Shown: positions 55,461-63,645 of the stretch, one piece after another
Layout of the letters: each line of letters opens with the position of its first letter
How positions within the stretch are numbered: the first letter of the stretch is position 1
Source: Tritonibacter mobilis
GTDB taxonomy: Bacteria; Pseudomonadota; Alphaproteobacteria; Rhodobacterales; Rhodobacteraceae
NCBI RefSeq assembly: GCF_001681715.1
Contig: NZ_LNWY01000014.1
Location: forward strand, 248,001 to 312,000
Length of the DNA stretch: 64,000 bases
Direction: 5' to 3'
Position numbers and translations under genes: made by a program
Notes under the pieces: generated by a model
Database searches by the model: none
What the model was told of the DNA's origin: nothing
What the model saw: only the letters and a program-made list of their open reading frames with translations

Positions 55461-56729
55461 TCAGTCGCTCACTTTCCCGAAGATCACCGAAGCATTGGTG
55501 CCGCCAAAGCCAAAGGAGTTCGACAGCGCCACGTTGATCTCGCGTTCGCGTTTTGCATTGGGGGCGAGATCGACCGGGGTTTCAACCGCAGGGGTATCAA
55601 GGTTGATCGTCGGCGGTGCCACCTGATCGCGGATCGCGAGGATGGAGAAGATCGCCTCGATCGCGCCCGCCGCGCCCAGGAGGTGGCCGGTGGCAGATTT
55701 GGTCGAGGACATGGTCGCCTTGCTGGCGTGATCGCCCAGCAGCCGCTCGACCGCGCCCAGCTCGATGGTGTCCGCCATCGTCGAGGTGCCATGCGCGTTG
55801 ATATAGTCGATGTCCGACGCGCTCAAACCCGCATTGGCAAGGGCTGCCCGCATGGAGCGTTCGCCGCCCTCGCCGTCCTCAGAGGGGGCGGTGATGTGGT
55901 AGGCATCGCCCGACAGACCGTAGCCCAGAACCTCGCCGTAAATCTTGGCACCGCGTGCCTTGGCGTGTTCGTATTCCTCCAGCACCACGATGCCAGCGCC
56001 CTCACCCATGACAAAACCATCCCGGTCCGCGTCATAGGGGCGCGAGGCCTTGGTGGGATCATCGGCATATTTGGTCGACAGCGCCTTGCAGGCGTTAAAG
56101 CCCGCGATGCCGATCTCGCAGATCGCCGCCTCGGCACCGCCCGCGATCATCACGTCTGCGTCGCCGGATTTGATCAGGCGGGAGGCGTCGCCAATGGCAT
56201 GCGCGCCGGTGGAACAGGCGGTCACAACCGAGTGGTTCGGGCCTTTAAAGCCGTGGCGGATGGAGACCTGACCGGAAATCAGGTTGATCAGCGCGCCGGG
56301 GATAAAGAACGGAGACACGCGACGCGGGCCTTTTTCCTTAATCATCACGGCCGTGTCGGCAATGGAGCTGAGCCCGCCGATACCGGAGCCGATCATCACG
56401 CCGGTGCGCAGACGATCTTCTTCGGCTTCAGGCGTCCAGCCTGCGTCCTTAACGGCCATCTCTGCGGCGGCGATGCCATAGAGGATGAAGTCATCGATCT
56501 TCTTCTGATCTTTCTTCACCACCCAATCGTCGGGGTTGAAGGTGCCATTGCTGCCATCGCCGCGGGGAACCTCGCAGGCATAGGTGGTTGTCACGCCGCT
56601 GGCTTCTGCATCAAACAGGGTGATGGGGCCCGCGCCGGACTGTCCGTCCAGAAGACGTGCCCAAGTTTCCTCAACCCCGGATGCCAGGGGGGTCACCAGG
56701 CCCAGTCCGGTAACTACTACTCGACGCAT
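55461..56729 (-). CDS. fabF: Beta-ketoacyl-ACP synthase II
   Basis: FabF elongates acyl-ACP with malonyl-ACP. The 422-residue protein has the thiolase fold with nucleophile Cys172 in VVTACSTGAHAIGDA, the two catalytic His in DYINAHGTSTMADTIE and STKSATGHLLGAAGAIE, and the end NSFGFGGTNASVIF. ATG 56729 has AAGGAGAGCAAGGA upstream. It is followed directly by mltG. acpP lies upstream on the same strand but is separated by the HisA-like gene. Confidence 0.96.
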   Translation of the reverse strand: MRRVVVTGLGLVTPLASGVEETWARLLDGQSGAGPITLFDAEASGVTTTYACEVPRGDGSNGTFNPDDWVVKKDQKKIDDFILYGIAAAEMAVKDAGWTPEAEEDRLRTGVMIGSGIGGLSSIADTAVMIKEKGPRRVSPFFIPGALINLISGQVSIRHGFKGPNHSVVTACSTGAHAIGDASRLIKSGDADVMIAGGAEAAICEIGIAGFNACKALSTKYADDPTKASRPYDADRDGFVMGEGAGIVVLEEYEHAKARGAKIYGEVLGYGLSGDAYHITAPSEDGEGGERSMRAALANAGLSASDIDYINAHGTSTMADTIELGAVERLLGDHASKATMSSTKSATGHLLGAAGAIEAIFSILAIRDQVAPPTINLDTPAVETPVDLAPNAKREREINVALSNSFGFGGTNASVIFGKVSD

Positions 56730-57033
56730 TCCTTGCTCTCCTTAGCACTTCAGGCAATTTGCCCACCCAAATAGCTTGGAATGGCCAAAGGGCGCAAGGG
56801 CGGGAAGGCGTCAGGGCCATTCCGGCACATTTGCGTTAAATCTCGCTCAACTTTCCGCAGCCCGTAAGGCTTTGGTAAGACGAATGCGCAAGAGTGATCC
56901 TAGGACGAAGCAACGATCCCGGGTTCCCATATGGCGCTCTCTCAAGAAAACAGGCCGTAGGCGAATAACTTGCCTGCGGCCTGTGATATTCTAGAGCGGG
57001 ATTTCGGCACCGCACAGAAGGGGTGCCGACGGA
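56730..57033. other. Intergenic fabF / HisA-like gene
   Basis: It holds the fabF promoter and the terminator of the HisA-like gene at 56943-56984. A further short inverted repeat CGGCACC/GGTGCCG (57005-57028) lies right at the end of the HisA-like gene. No gene is supported. Confidence 0.5.
56943..56984 (-). terminator. Terminator of the HisA-like gene
   Basis: On the minus strand ACAGGCCGCAGGC pairs with GCCTACGGCCTGT (plus arms 56950-56962 and 56972-56984), with one G-T or mismatch, followed by TTTTCTT. Confidence 0.8.
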
Positions 57034-57777
57034 TCAGAGAAACTCTGCCACGGGTTCCGGGTCCGGCTGGGCCGTCGCCAGCGCCTCTTCCAGCGTGATT
57101 GTCTTGTTGAACAAGGCCCGCCCCACCAAGGCACCTGCGATATTGGGCAGGTATTTCAAACGCGATATATCATCGGCGCTGCGCACCACACCGCTGGCAA
57201 TCACCGGTGAATGGGCTTCGCTTGCCAATGCGGAAATCAGCCCCAATTGTGCGTCCAGATCGCTCATATCGCTGTCGATATCGGTCACCAGAATGCCCGC
57301 AAACGGCGCGTTGCCAAACGCTTTGACAAAGGCTTCGGGCGTCCATGCCCCCGCTTTGCGCCAGCCTTCGGTCATCACCTGCCCCTGCCAGACATCCACC
57401 GCGAGCACGATCTGATCCGGATAGTATTTCGCGAGCTCCGCCACCGCAGCAGGATCATAGGCCGCCATGGTGCCAATCACCACGCGTCCGACGCCCTTCT
57501 CGATCCAGTATTCCGCCTGTTCGCGTGAGCGGATGCCTCCGCCAAGCTGGATCGGCAGCCCTGCCGTTCGAATGAGATCCTCGACCAAAGCCTGATTGCT
57601 ATCGTCGCCCTGCAGCGCATTAAAATCGGTCAGATGCATCCACTCTGCGCCCGCTTCGGCAAAGCCCTTTGCGGTCTCCACCGGATCCACATGCCAGATC
57701 ATGGGCGCGTCCAAGTTGCCTTTGTCGAGCGTCACGCAGCGCCCGTCCAGAAGTTCCATCGTGGGATAAATCATCAT
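57034..57777 (-). CDS. HisA paralogue (ProFAR isomerase-like)
   Basis: HisA isomerises ProFAR in histidine synthesis and has a (beta/alpha)8 barrel. The 247-residue protein shows the fold and phosphate sites: [63 protein letters not shown] (second catalytic Asp present) and [14 protein letters not shown]. At the first catalytic Asp (PAID in HisA) this protein has Glu (PTME). It is not in a his operon; it lies between acpP and fabF. A second, true hisA is expected elsewhere. Substrate is unknown, and a changed or relaxed function is possible. Confidence 0.75.
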   Translation of the reverse strand: MMIYPTMELLDGRCVTLDKGNLDAPMIWHVDPVETAKGFAEAGAEWMHLTDFNALQGDDSNQALVEDLIRTAGLPIQLGGGIRSREQAEYWIEKGVGRVVIGTMAAYDPAAVAELAKYYPDQIVLAVDVWQGQVMTEGWRKAGAWTPEAFVKAFGNAPFAGILVTDIDSDMSDLDAQLGLISALASEAHSPVIASGVVRSADDISRLKYLPNIAGALVGRALFNKTITLEEALATAQPDPEPVAEFL

Positions 57778-57891
57778 GCGCCGTCATCTCCGATCTGTTT
57801 CATAATGATTATGAGTGTAGCACGATGTTGGCACATTTCGAAACGCGGCCCGCGTGCTGAGAGCTCGCGAGGCGGCGGCACCAAACAGAAA

Positions 57892-57919
57892 GCGGCGCTT
57901 TCCATCAGGAAAGCGCCGC
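57892..57919 (-). terminator. acpP terminator
   Basis: GCGGCGCTTTCC (57892-57903) pairs perfectly with GGAAAGCGCCGC (57908-57919). On the minus strand it is followed by TTTCTGTTTGG. Confidence 0.8.
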
Positions 57920-57961
57920 CTCTTCAATCACGAAATCGTGAGGTCTCTTGGAAGGGTCCGA

Positions 57962-58195
57962 TTAGGACGCTTCGGAGATGAACTTCACTGCGTCGCCGAA
58001 GGTCTGGATGGTCTCGGCCGCGTCGTCCGGGATCTCGATGCCGAACTCTTCTTCGAACGCCATGACCAGCTCAACGGTGTCGAGGCTGTCTGCGCCGAGG
58101 TCGTCGATGAAGGAGGCGCTCTCGGTCACCTTGTCTTCTTCCACACCCAGGTGCTCTACAACGATCTTTTTCACGCGATCTGCGACGTCGCTCAT
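57962..58195 (-). CDS. acpP: Acyl carrier protein
   Basis: ACP carries growing acyl chains on a phosphopantetheine arm. The 77-residue, highly acidic protein has the attachment site Ser37 in [20 protein letters not shown]. The length is standard. ATG 58195 has GAGGA upstream. It has its own long upstream region (381 bases) and its own terminator, so it is probably a strongly expressed single gene between fabG and fabF. Confidence 0.97.
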   Translation of the reverse strand: MSDVADRVKKIVVEHLGVEEDKVTESASFIDDLGADSLDTVELVMAFEEEFGIEIPDDAAETIQTFGDAVKFISEAS

Positions 58196-58576
58196 GTCTA
58201 TTCCTCGTTTTTTACAGGGCTATCGCCCGGTTCTGCCCTTGCCCACTCGGGAAGGTTGGTTGTTGCCCAAGCGGGCGGTGGGGTCCCCGTTCGGAAACAG
58301 GGGCGCGGTGGCACAGCGAGACGCCTGCCAACACGTAAGATGGGGGGCCTATAGCACAGACACAAGCCGACGCAAATGATTTCCAATATCTTAAGCGCCT
58401 TTGCAGGTGCCGCATTTTCAGACGCGCGTCCTCTGCCCCAAAGAGCAGAAAGAGCGCCGCAGCGCGACAGGTTCACTGCGGTTTTACAGCTGCCGTTACG
58501 TCATGTAAACGCTTGAAAACACGAAAAAAGCCGCGTTGTTTCCAACGCGGCTTTGACGAATACGACCGGGCAGCGA
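58196..58576. other. Long upstream region of acpP
   Basis: The 381 bases between fabG (ends 58577) and acpP hold the fabG terminator (58527-58554) and the acpP promoter. CGTTACGTCATGTAAACG at about 58495-58512 is an imperfect dyad. I see no gene. Confidence 0.45.
58527..58554 (-). terminator. fabG terminator
   Basis: AAAGCCGCGTTG (58527-58538) pairs with CAACGCGGCTTT (58543-58554); on the minus strand further T residues follow. Confidence 0.9.
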
Positions 58577-59314
58577 TCAGAGCATCGCCATGCCACCGTT
58601 CACATGCAGCGTGGTGCCGGTCACGTAAGCGGCCTCTTGCGACGCCAGATAAAGCACGGCGGCGGCGATCTCTTTCGAATCCCCCATGCGGCCTGCCGGG
58701 ATCTGGCTGAGGATCGCGTCTTTTTGGGTGTCGTTGAGCTTGTCGGTCATCGCGGTGGCAATGAAACCGGGCGCGACCGCGTTCACGGTGATGCCGCGAT
58801 TTGCGACCTCATAGGCCAGCGATTTGGACATGCCGATCATACCGGCCTTGGAGGCGGCGTAGTTGCCCTGACCGGGGTTACCCGTGGCACCGACGATGGA
58901 GGAGATATTGACGATGCGGCCCCAGCGCGCCTTCATCATGCCGCGCAGCACGCCCCGGCACAGGCGCATGGTGGAGGTCAGGTTCACGTCCAGAACGCTC
59001 TGCCATTCCTCGTCCTTCATCCGCATGAAGAGGTTGTCCTTGGTGATGCCGGCGTTGTTGATCAGGATATCAACAGAGCCCATGACTTCGGCGGCTTGCT
59101 TGGGCAGCGCCTCAACGGCCTCGGCGTCGGAGAGGTTGCAGGTCACCACATGCGCCCGTTCGCCAAGCTCCTCGGCCAGCGCGTGCAGCGGGTCGGGCCG
59201 GGTGCCGGAAAGCGCAACAGTCGCCCCCGCTGCGTGGAGCGCGCGCGCAATGTCGCCGCCAATGCCACCGGATGCGCCTGTGATCAGCGCGTTCTTACCT
59301 GTCAGATCAAACAT
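58577..59314 (-). CDS. fabG: 3-Oxoacyl-ACP reductase
   Basis: FabG reduces 3-ketoacyl-ACP with NADPH. The 245-residue short-chain dehydrogenase has the cofactor motif TGASGGIG (12-19), NNAG (about 87-90), the catalytic Ser in NISSIVG and the YxxxK in NYAASKAGMIG. The end YVTGTTLHVNGGMAML is the usual FabG C-terminus. ATG 59314 has AAGGAAGAG upstream. It is 20 bases behind fabD, so fabD-fabG is an operon. Confidence 0.96.
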   Translation of the reverse strand: MFDLTGKNALITGASGGIGGDIARALHAAGATVALSGTRPDPLHALAEELGERAHVVTCNLSDAEAVEALPKQAAEVMGSVDILINNAGITKDNLFMRMKDEEWQSVLDVNLTSTMRLCRGVLRGMMKARWGRIVNISSIVGATGNPGQGNYAASKAGMIGMSKSLAYEVANRGITVNAVAPGFIATAMTDKLNDTQKDAILSQIPAGRMGDSKEIAAAVLYLASQEAAYVTGTTLHVNGGMAML

Positions 59315-59334
59315 GTCTGTCTCTTCCTTATGGA

Positions 59335-60270
59335 TTATGCGCCGCTCACGGCCTTGACGTCGGCGTCGGTGCCGACCTGTTTTGAGACCAGGGCGCGGTC
59401 GATCTTGCGGATCATACCCGAAAGCGCCTTGCCCGCGCCGATTTCCCAGAATTCGGTGACGCCCTTGGCGGCCATGGCCTCGACGCTCTCGCGCCAGCGC
59501 ACCGACCCTGTGACCTGCTCCACCAGAAGCTGGCGGATGGTATCGGGGTCTGTGACCGCATCGGCGCGCACATTGGCGATCAGCGGCACCGCTGGCGCCT
59601 TGATCTCCACGCCTGCAAGTGCCTCGGCCATCACATCGGCAGCGGGCTGCATCAGGGCGCAGTGGAAGGGGGCGGAGACCGGCAGCATCACCGCGCGTTT
59701 GGCGCCTTTCTCCTTGGCGATCTCGGCGGCACGCTCCACCGCGGCTTTGTGGCCGGAGACCACCACCTGCGTGGGATCATTGTCATTGGCGGCCTGCACA
59801 ACCTCGCCCTCGGCGGCGGCCTCGGCAGCGACGGCTTTCACCGTCTCAAAGTCCAGCCCCAAGAGCGCTGCCATTGCGCCAACACCGACCGGAACGGCGC
59901 TTTGCATCGCCTGCCCCCGGGTGCGCAACAGGCGCGCCGTGTCGGCTAGGCTGAGCGCGCCGGAGGCGGCCAGCGCGGAATATTCGCCCAAGCTGTGACC
60001 GGCCACAAAAGCCGCCTTGTCGATGCTGACCCCCTCGGCCTCCAGCGCGCGCATCGCGGCCATGGAGGTCGCCATCAAGGCAGGCTGGGCGTTTTGCGTC
60101 AGGGTCAGGGTCTCGATATCGCCCTCCCAGATCAGGCTGCTCAGGCTCTCGCCGAGGGCTGCGTCCACCTCGTCAAAGACCGCTTTGGCCGCCGGGTAGG
60201 CATCGGCCAGCGCCTTGCCCATTCCGATGGTCTGGGCCCCTTGGCCGGGAAAAACGAAAGCGATCGACAT
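59335..60270 (-). CDS. fabD: Malonyl-CoA:ACP transacylase
   Basis: FabD loads malonyl groups onto ACP. The 311-residue protein has FVFPGQGAQTIGMGKALAD at the start, the active-site Ser93 in FVAGHSLGEYSALAASGALS, an Arg in LRTRGQAMQSAVP, and the catalytic His in VSAPFHCALMQPA. I start at ATG 60270, behind GAGGA. It heads the fabD-fabG operon, divergent from the cytochrome b561-YceI fusion. Confidence 0.96.
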   Translation of the reverse strand: MSIAFVFPGQGAQTIGMGKALADAYPAAKAVFDEVDAALGESLSSLIWEGDIETLTLTQNAQPALMATSMAAMRALEAEGVSIDKAAFVAGHSLGEYSALAASGALSLADTARLLRTRGQAMQSAVPVGVGAMAALLGLDFETVKAVAAEAAAEGEVVQAANDNDPTQVVVSGHKAAVERAAEIAKEKGAKRAVMLPVSAPFHCALMQPAADVMAEALAGVEIKAPAVPLIANVRADAVTDPDTIRQLLVEQVTGSVRWRESVEAMAAKGVTEFWEIGAGKALSGMIRKIDRALVSKQVGTDADVKAVSGA

Positions 60271-60489
60271 GGCTGTCCTCATTCATAAAACTGTCTTTCG
60301 GGCTGGTTTAGCGACCCAACGGAAGGCACACAAGCATTTCACGTCAATGAAATATGCCGAAACCCGCGCGATGACAGCACAGGTGCAGATCAACTGTGCA
60401 TGAGCGAAGACAGTGCGTTCTTGCGCCCCGCCTGCGCGTCACTACCTTGGGCAAAACCCGCCAGACCTTATATCAAGGACCGATCCTCC

Positions 60490-61722
60490 ATGTCTCGCCA
60501 GAACACAGATCAGAGCTACGGCTCCATCACCAAGACCTTTCATTGGTTGACCGCGCTCCTGATCCTGAGCGCCTTTCCTCTGGGCTATTTTGCCACTGAG
60601 TTGGCAGAGCAGATCCAAAGCAGCGGCTTTGATGGCTCTCAAGCGGTGATCGCGCGCGCCACGCTTTTGTTTTCGCTTCACAAAACTCTTGGTGTTGCGG
60701 TGTTTTTCACCGCGCTTTTGCGCATCCTGTGGGCAATCACGCAGGAAAAGCCGGGACTTTTGCACCCGGATCGCAAACTGGAAGCCTGGGCTGCGGAGAC
60801 TGCGCATTGGGTCCTTTACGGTGCGATGGTGATTGTGCCACTCTCGGGCTGGATACATCACGCAGCCACCGATGGCTTTGCTCCGATCTGGTGGCCGTTT
60901 GGGCAAGACCTGCCGATGGTGCCCAAATCCGAACTGGTGTCTAAGCTGTTCAGCACCATCCATTTCTACGCCATGCTCCTGCTGGGTGCGGCGATCCTTG
61001 CCCATGTGGCGGGGGCCTTGAAGCACCATGTTCTGGACAAAGACAGCACGTTGTTGCGGATGCTGCCCGGCCGCCGCGCGCTGCCACAACCGCCCGCACA
61101 GACGCATTCTGCCCTGCCGTTCCTATCGGCCCTGCTGGTCTGGGCCGGGGTGCTCGCGGGCAGCAGCGCGCTCTATTTCAGCGCGTCCGATAAAGGCACG
61201 ACTGCCGCTCCTGCCCTGCGCGAAACCGTCGAAGGCTCCGGCTGGAGCGTTGAAAGCGGCAGCCTCGGCATCGAGGTGGTGCAGATGGGCAGCGCGGTGA
61301 GCGGCAGTTTTGCCGACTGGAACGCCAAGATCGCCTTTGAAGACCCCGCAGCCCCCGGCCCCGCCGGTGAGGTTGAGGTCACCATTGCCATCCCGTCGCT
61401 GACGCTTGGATCGGTAACAGATCAGGCGATGGGCGCGGATTATTTTGATGCAGAGACCTATCCAAGCGCCACATTTGCAGCCGAGATCGTACAGATTGAA
61501 GACAGCCAATATGAGGCGCGCGGCACGCTCACCATCCGGGATCAGACGGTGCCGACCACCCTGCCCTTCACGCTCGACCTTGAGGGTGACACTGCCACTA
61601 TGAGCGGACGCACCGAGGTGAACCGGCTCGATTTCAACGTCGGCACGGGCACGCAGGACGAAGCAACGCTGGCCTTTGGCGTCAATATCACGGTCGATCT
61701 GGTCGCCCACCGCGCCCAATAG
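60490..61722 (+). CDS. Cytochrome b561 / YceI fusion protein
   Basis: The 410-residue protein fuses a cytochrome b561 domain (about 10-180; four membrane helices with heme-ligand His in ITKTFHWLTAL, LFSLHKTLG and IHFYAMLLLGAAILAHVAG) to a fifth membrane segment (about 205-222) and a periplasmic YceI lipocalin-like domain (about 240-408). YceI binds polyprenoids such as ubiquinone; b561 passes electrons from quinol. The fusion suggests quinone-linked electron transfer or quinone handling. ATG 60490 has AAGGA ten bases upstream. A second, unfused YceI gene ends at 63646. Confidence 0.9.
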   Translation: MSRQNTDQSYGSITKTFHWLTALLILSAFPLGYFATELAEQIQSSGFDGSQAVIARATLLFSLHKTLGVAVFFTALLRILWAITQEKPGLLHPDRKLEAWAAETAHWVLYGAMVIVPLSGWIHHAATDGFAPIWWPFGQDLPMVPKSELVSKLFSTIHFYAMLLLGAAILAHVAGALKHHVLDKDSTLLRMLPGRRALPQPPAQTHSALPFLSALLVWAGVLAGSSALYFSASDKGTTAAPALRETVEGSGWSVESGSLGIEVVQMGSAVSGSFADWNAKIAFEDPAAPGPAGEVEVTIAIPSLTLGSVTDQAMGADYFDAETYPSATFAAEIVQIEDSQYEARGTLTIRDQTVPTTLPFTLDLEGDTATMSGRTEVNRLDFNVGTGTQDEATLAFGVNITVDLVAHRAQ

Positions 61723-61740
61723 GCCTGCGCTCACACAAGA

Positions 61741-61778
61741 CCGCCGCGCGAACCTTGATGGTTTGCGCGGCGGCTTTT
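61741..61778. terminator. Terminator b561-YceI / binding protein
   Basis: CCGCCGCGC (61741-61749) pairs with GCGCGGCGG (61765-61773), with inner AACC/GGTT, then CTTTTGC. It lies between convergent genes. Confidence 0.75.
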
Positions 61779-61797
61779 GCAGATCGTATCTTGTGAA

Positions 61798-62580
61798 TTA
61801 GTGGCCGAGATACTGTGTTCCGAGGGTTTCGCGGTAACGCTCCGCCCATGCGCTGTTGATCGCCTCAATGGCCCCTTCGGCGTCGGCCTCCGCAAAGCAG
61901 CGATTGAAATCCTCTGCCAGTTGCGCGTCGCGGAAGTTCATCCCATAGCTTGATGGCTCAAAGATCGCCTGAAAGGTCACGCCCTGATTGGGGTCAAACA
62001 TCAGATCTCCGGATTGTTCGCGCAGCTGGCGATTGTATTCGGCAAAAATCATGCCATCGCCCACCACCGCATCGACGCGCTTGCCAAAGATCATACGGCT
62101 CTGACCGATCTGATCCGCCACTTCCTTATAGCTCTTGAAGCTTGAAGCTGCGTCCTTCAGCCCCGGCAGAATATCTGAGGCGCCCATAAAGGCGATTACA
62201 GAATGGCCCGCGAGCGCGGCCAGATCGCCATAAGTGTTGCCCGCATCCGTCAGGAAAGACACACCGTTTTGGTACTGGATATAGACGTCGCTCTGATGGC
62301 CGCCGAGCGGCATCCCCACGGGCACGGTGGCCACCGCATCACCGGTGCCACTGGCATAGGTTTTCCAGTGGCGGGTGAAGGGCTGGATCTCAAAGGAGAC
62401 AGTATGGCCGCAACGCTCCATCACGGTGGAAATGATCTCGGCTTCGCGCCCGCTGCCATCCGCATTGAACATGGGCGGCAAGTCTCCTGCGAGGATGGTG
62501 ATCTCGTCAGCAGTGGCAACTGCCGGGCTCTGAAACAGAGCCAGCGAAAGCGCGGCAGCAAAATAGGTGGCTTTATACAT
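61798..62580 (-). CDS. Family 3 solute-binding-like periplasmic protein
   Basis: The 260-residue protein has a signal peptide (about 1-24, ending AVATA) and the start of a mature binding protein, DEITILAGDLPPMFNADGSG followed by REAEIISTVMERCG. VGDGMIFAEYNRQL and the overall length match PBPb/SBP_bac_3-type proteins (compare polar amino acid binding). No matching permease is next to it: the ABC permease at 62.7 kb belongs to the sugar-type family. It could bind a ligand for signalling. ATG 62580 has AGGAG eight bases upstream. Confidence 0.78.
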   Translation of the reverse strand: MYKATYFAAALSLALFQSPAVATADEITILAGDLPPMFNADGSGREAEIISTVMERCGHTVSFEIQPFTRHWKTYASGTGDAVATVPVGMPLGGHQSDVYIQYQNGVSFLTDAGNTYGDLAALAGHSVIAFMGASDILPGLKDAASSFKSYKEVADQIGQSRMIFGKRVDAVVGDGMIFAEYNRQLREQSGDLMFDPNQGVTFQAIFEPSSYGMNFRDAQLAEDFNRCFAEADAEGAIEAINSAWAERYRETLGTQYLGH

Positions 62581-62731
62581 CAAATGGCTCCTGAACGGAT
62601 GGCTGTGATTTCTAAGTGAAGTCACGATCCGCTGGGCGAGCTAACGCTGGCTTAACGCAAACCCGCGAAATTTTGACGATCTGATTCAGAGTTTAACGAC
62701 CACCTTACGGCACAAGGGCGGCCACCGCTGT

Positions 62732-63505
62732 CTAGTGAATGCCCGAGGTCAGCCCGCGCATCAGCCACCGCTGACTGATCACCATCACCAGCCCCGGCGG
62801 CAGTAGGGCCAAGAGCGCCAAGATCTGCCCCTCGGTGCTCCCTGCCCCGGCGCGGGTCACGCCGCTGACCACGGTCACCATGTCCTGACGAGTGGTCGAC
62901 AACATCAGCGGCCAGACATATTGGTTCCAGCCCAGCACAAAGAAGATCGAAAACAGCGCCGCCACCATTGGCGCGGACATGGGCAGCAGAATATCCCAAA
63001 GACAGCGCAGCGGGCGCGCGCCATCCAGTCGCGCGGCCTCGATCAGTTCTTTGGGGATTTGTTTCAGGAATTGGCGGAACACCAATACGCCAAGACCGCT
63101 TGCGACCACCGGCAGGGTCATCCCTGCATGGGTATTTGACAGCCCCAGCTGATGCACCACCGCAAAGCTGGGCAGGATGCGCGTCTCGATGGGAAAGAAC
63201 ATCGCCATCAGGATCACCCCAAAGAGCCACTCTCGTCCCGGCAGCGGAAAAAACACCAGTGCAAACGCCGCCAGCAAGGACAGCACACAAGCAACAGCCG
63301 CCACCCCGAGCGCCAACACCAGCGAATTCCCGAGCATCTGCCAAAGGTCGATGTGGTAGCCGAGGGTCAGATCGGCGCTGAACATCGCCCGGATCTGTCG
63401 GCTCAGGTCAGGATCAGACAGCACCTGCCCCATCAGCCCCAAAACCGGCCCCACCATGATGAGGCAGCCAAGACAGAGGATCAGATGGTCAAAATACCGG
63501 CGCAT
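62732..63505 (-). CDS. Orphan ABC permease, UgpE/MalG type
   Basis: The 257-residue protein has six membrane helices and the inner-membrane permease EAA loop, ELIEAARLDGARPLRCLWDI, in the MalG/UgpE form. It ends near WLMRGLTSGIH, close to UgpE of glycerol-3-phosphate importers. Normally it works with a second permease, an ATPase and a binding protein; none is adjacent in either direction within the window. I use ATG 63505; the ribosome site is poor, and other starts upstream are possible. It may be a relic of a rearranged ugp-type operon. Confidence 0.78.
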   Translation of the reverse strand: MRRYFDHLILCLGCLIMVGPVLGLMGQVLSDPDLSRQIRAMFSADLTLGYHIDLWQMLGNSLVLALGVAAVACVLSLLAAFALVFFPLPGREWLFGVILMAMFFPIETRILPSFAVVHQLGLSNTHAGMTLPVVASGLGVLVFRQFLKQIPKELIEAARLDGARPLRCLWDILLPMSAPMVAALFSIFFVLGWNQYVWPLMLSTTRQDMVTVVSGVTRAGAGSTEGQILALLALLPPGLVMVISQRWLMRGLTSGIH

Positions 63506-63585
63506 GAGACACAGTCTATAACGGACACGCGACACAGAGGTCACGCGGGGACGCAAAGGTCAATGAAGGCATTGACCGGGATACG

Positions 63586-63616
63586 AAAAAACCACCGATC
63601 CCATCGGGACCGGTGG
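63586..63616 (-). terminator. YceI gene terminator
   Basis: On the minus strand CCACCGGTCCC pairs with GGGATCGGTGG (plus arms 63592-63602 and 63606-63616), followed by TTTTTT. Confidence 0.85.
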
Positions 63617-63645
63617 CCAAAAGGCACCTGTTCGGTGTCTTTGGT

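Noticed and set aside
62690-62710. Third PDH-type operator at GAGTTTAACGACC
   Set aside because: It has one half-site-like word but no inverted partner, so it does not meet the TAGTTTA-N4-TAAACTA pattern.
62652-63344. A 230-codon minus-strand frame inside the ABC permease
   Set aside because: It is a shifted-frame shadow rich in Gly/Arg; the permease frame has the EAA loop and six helices.
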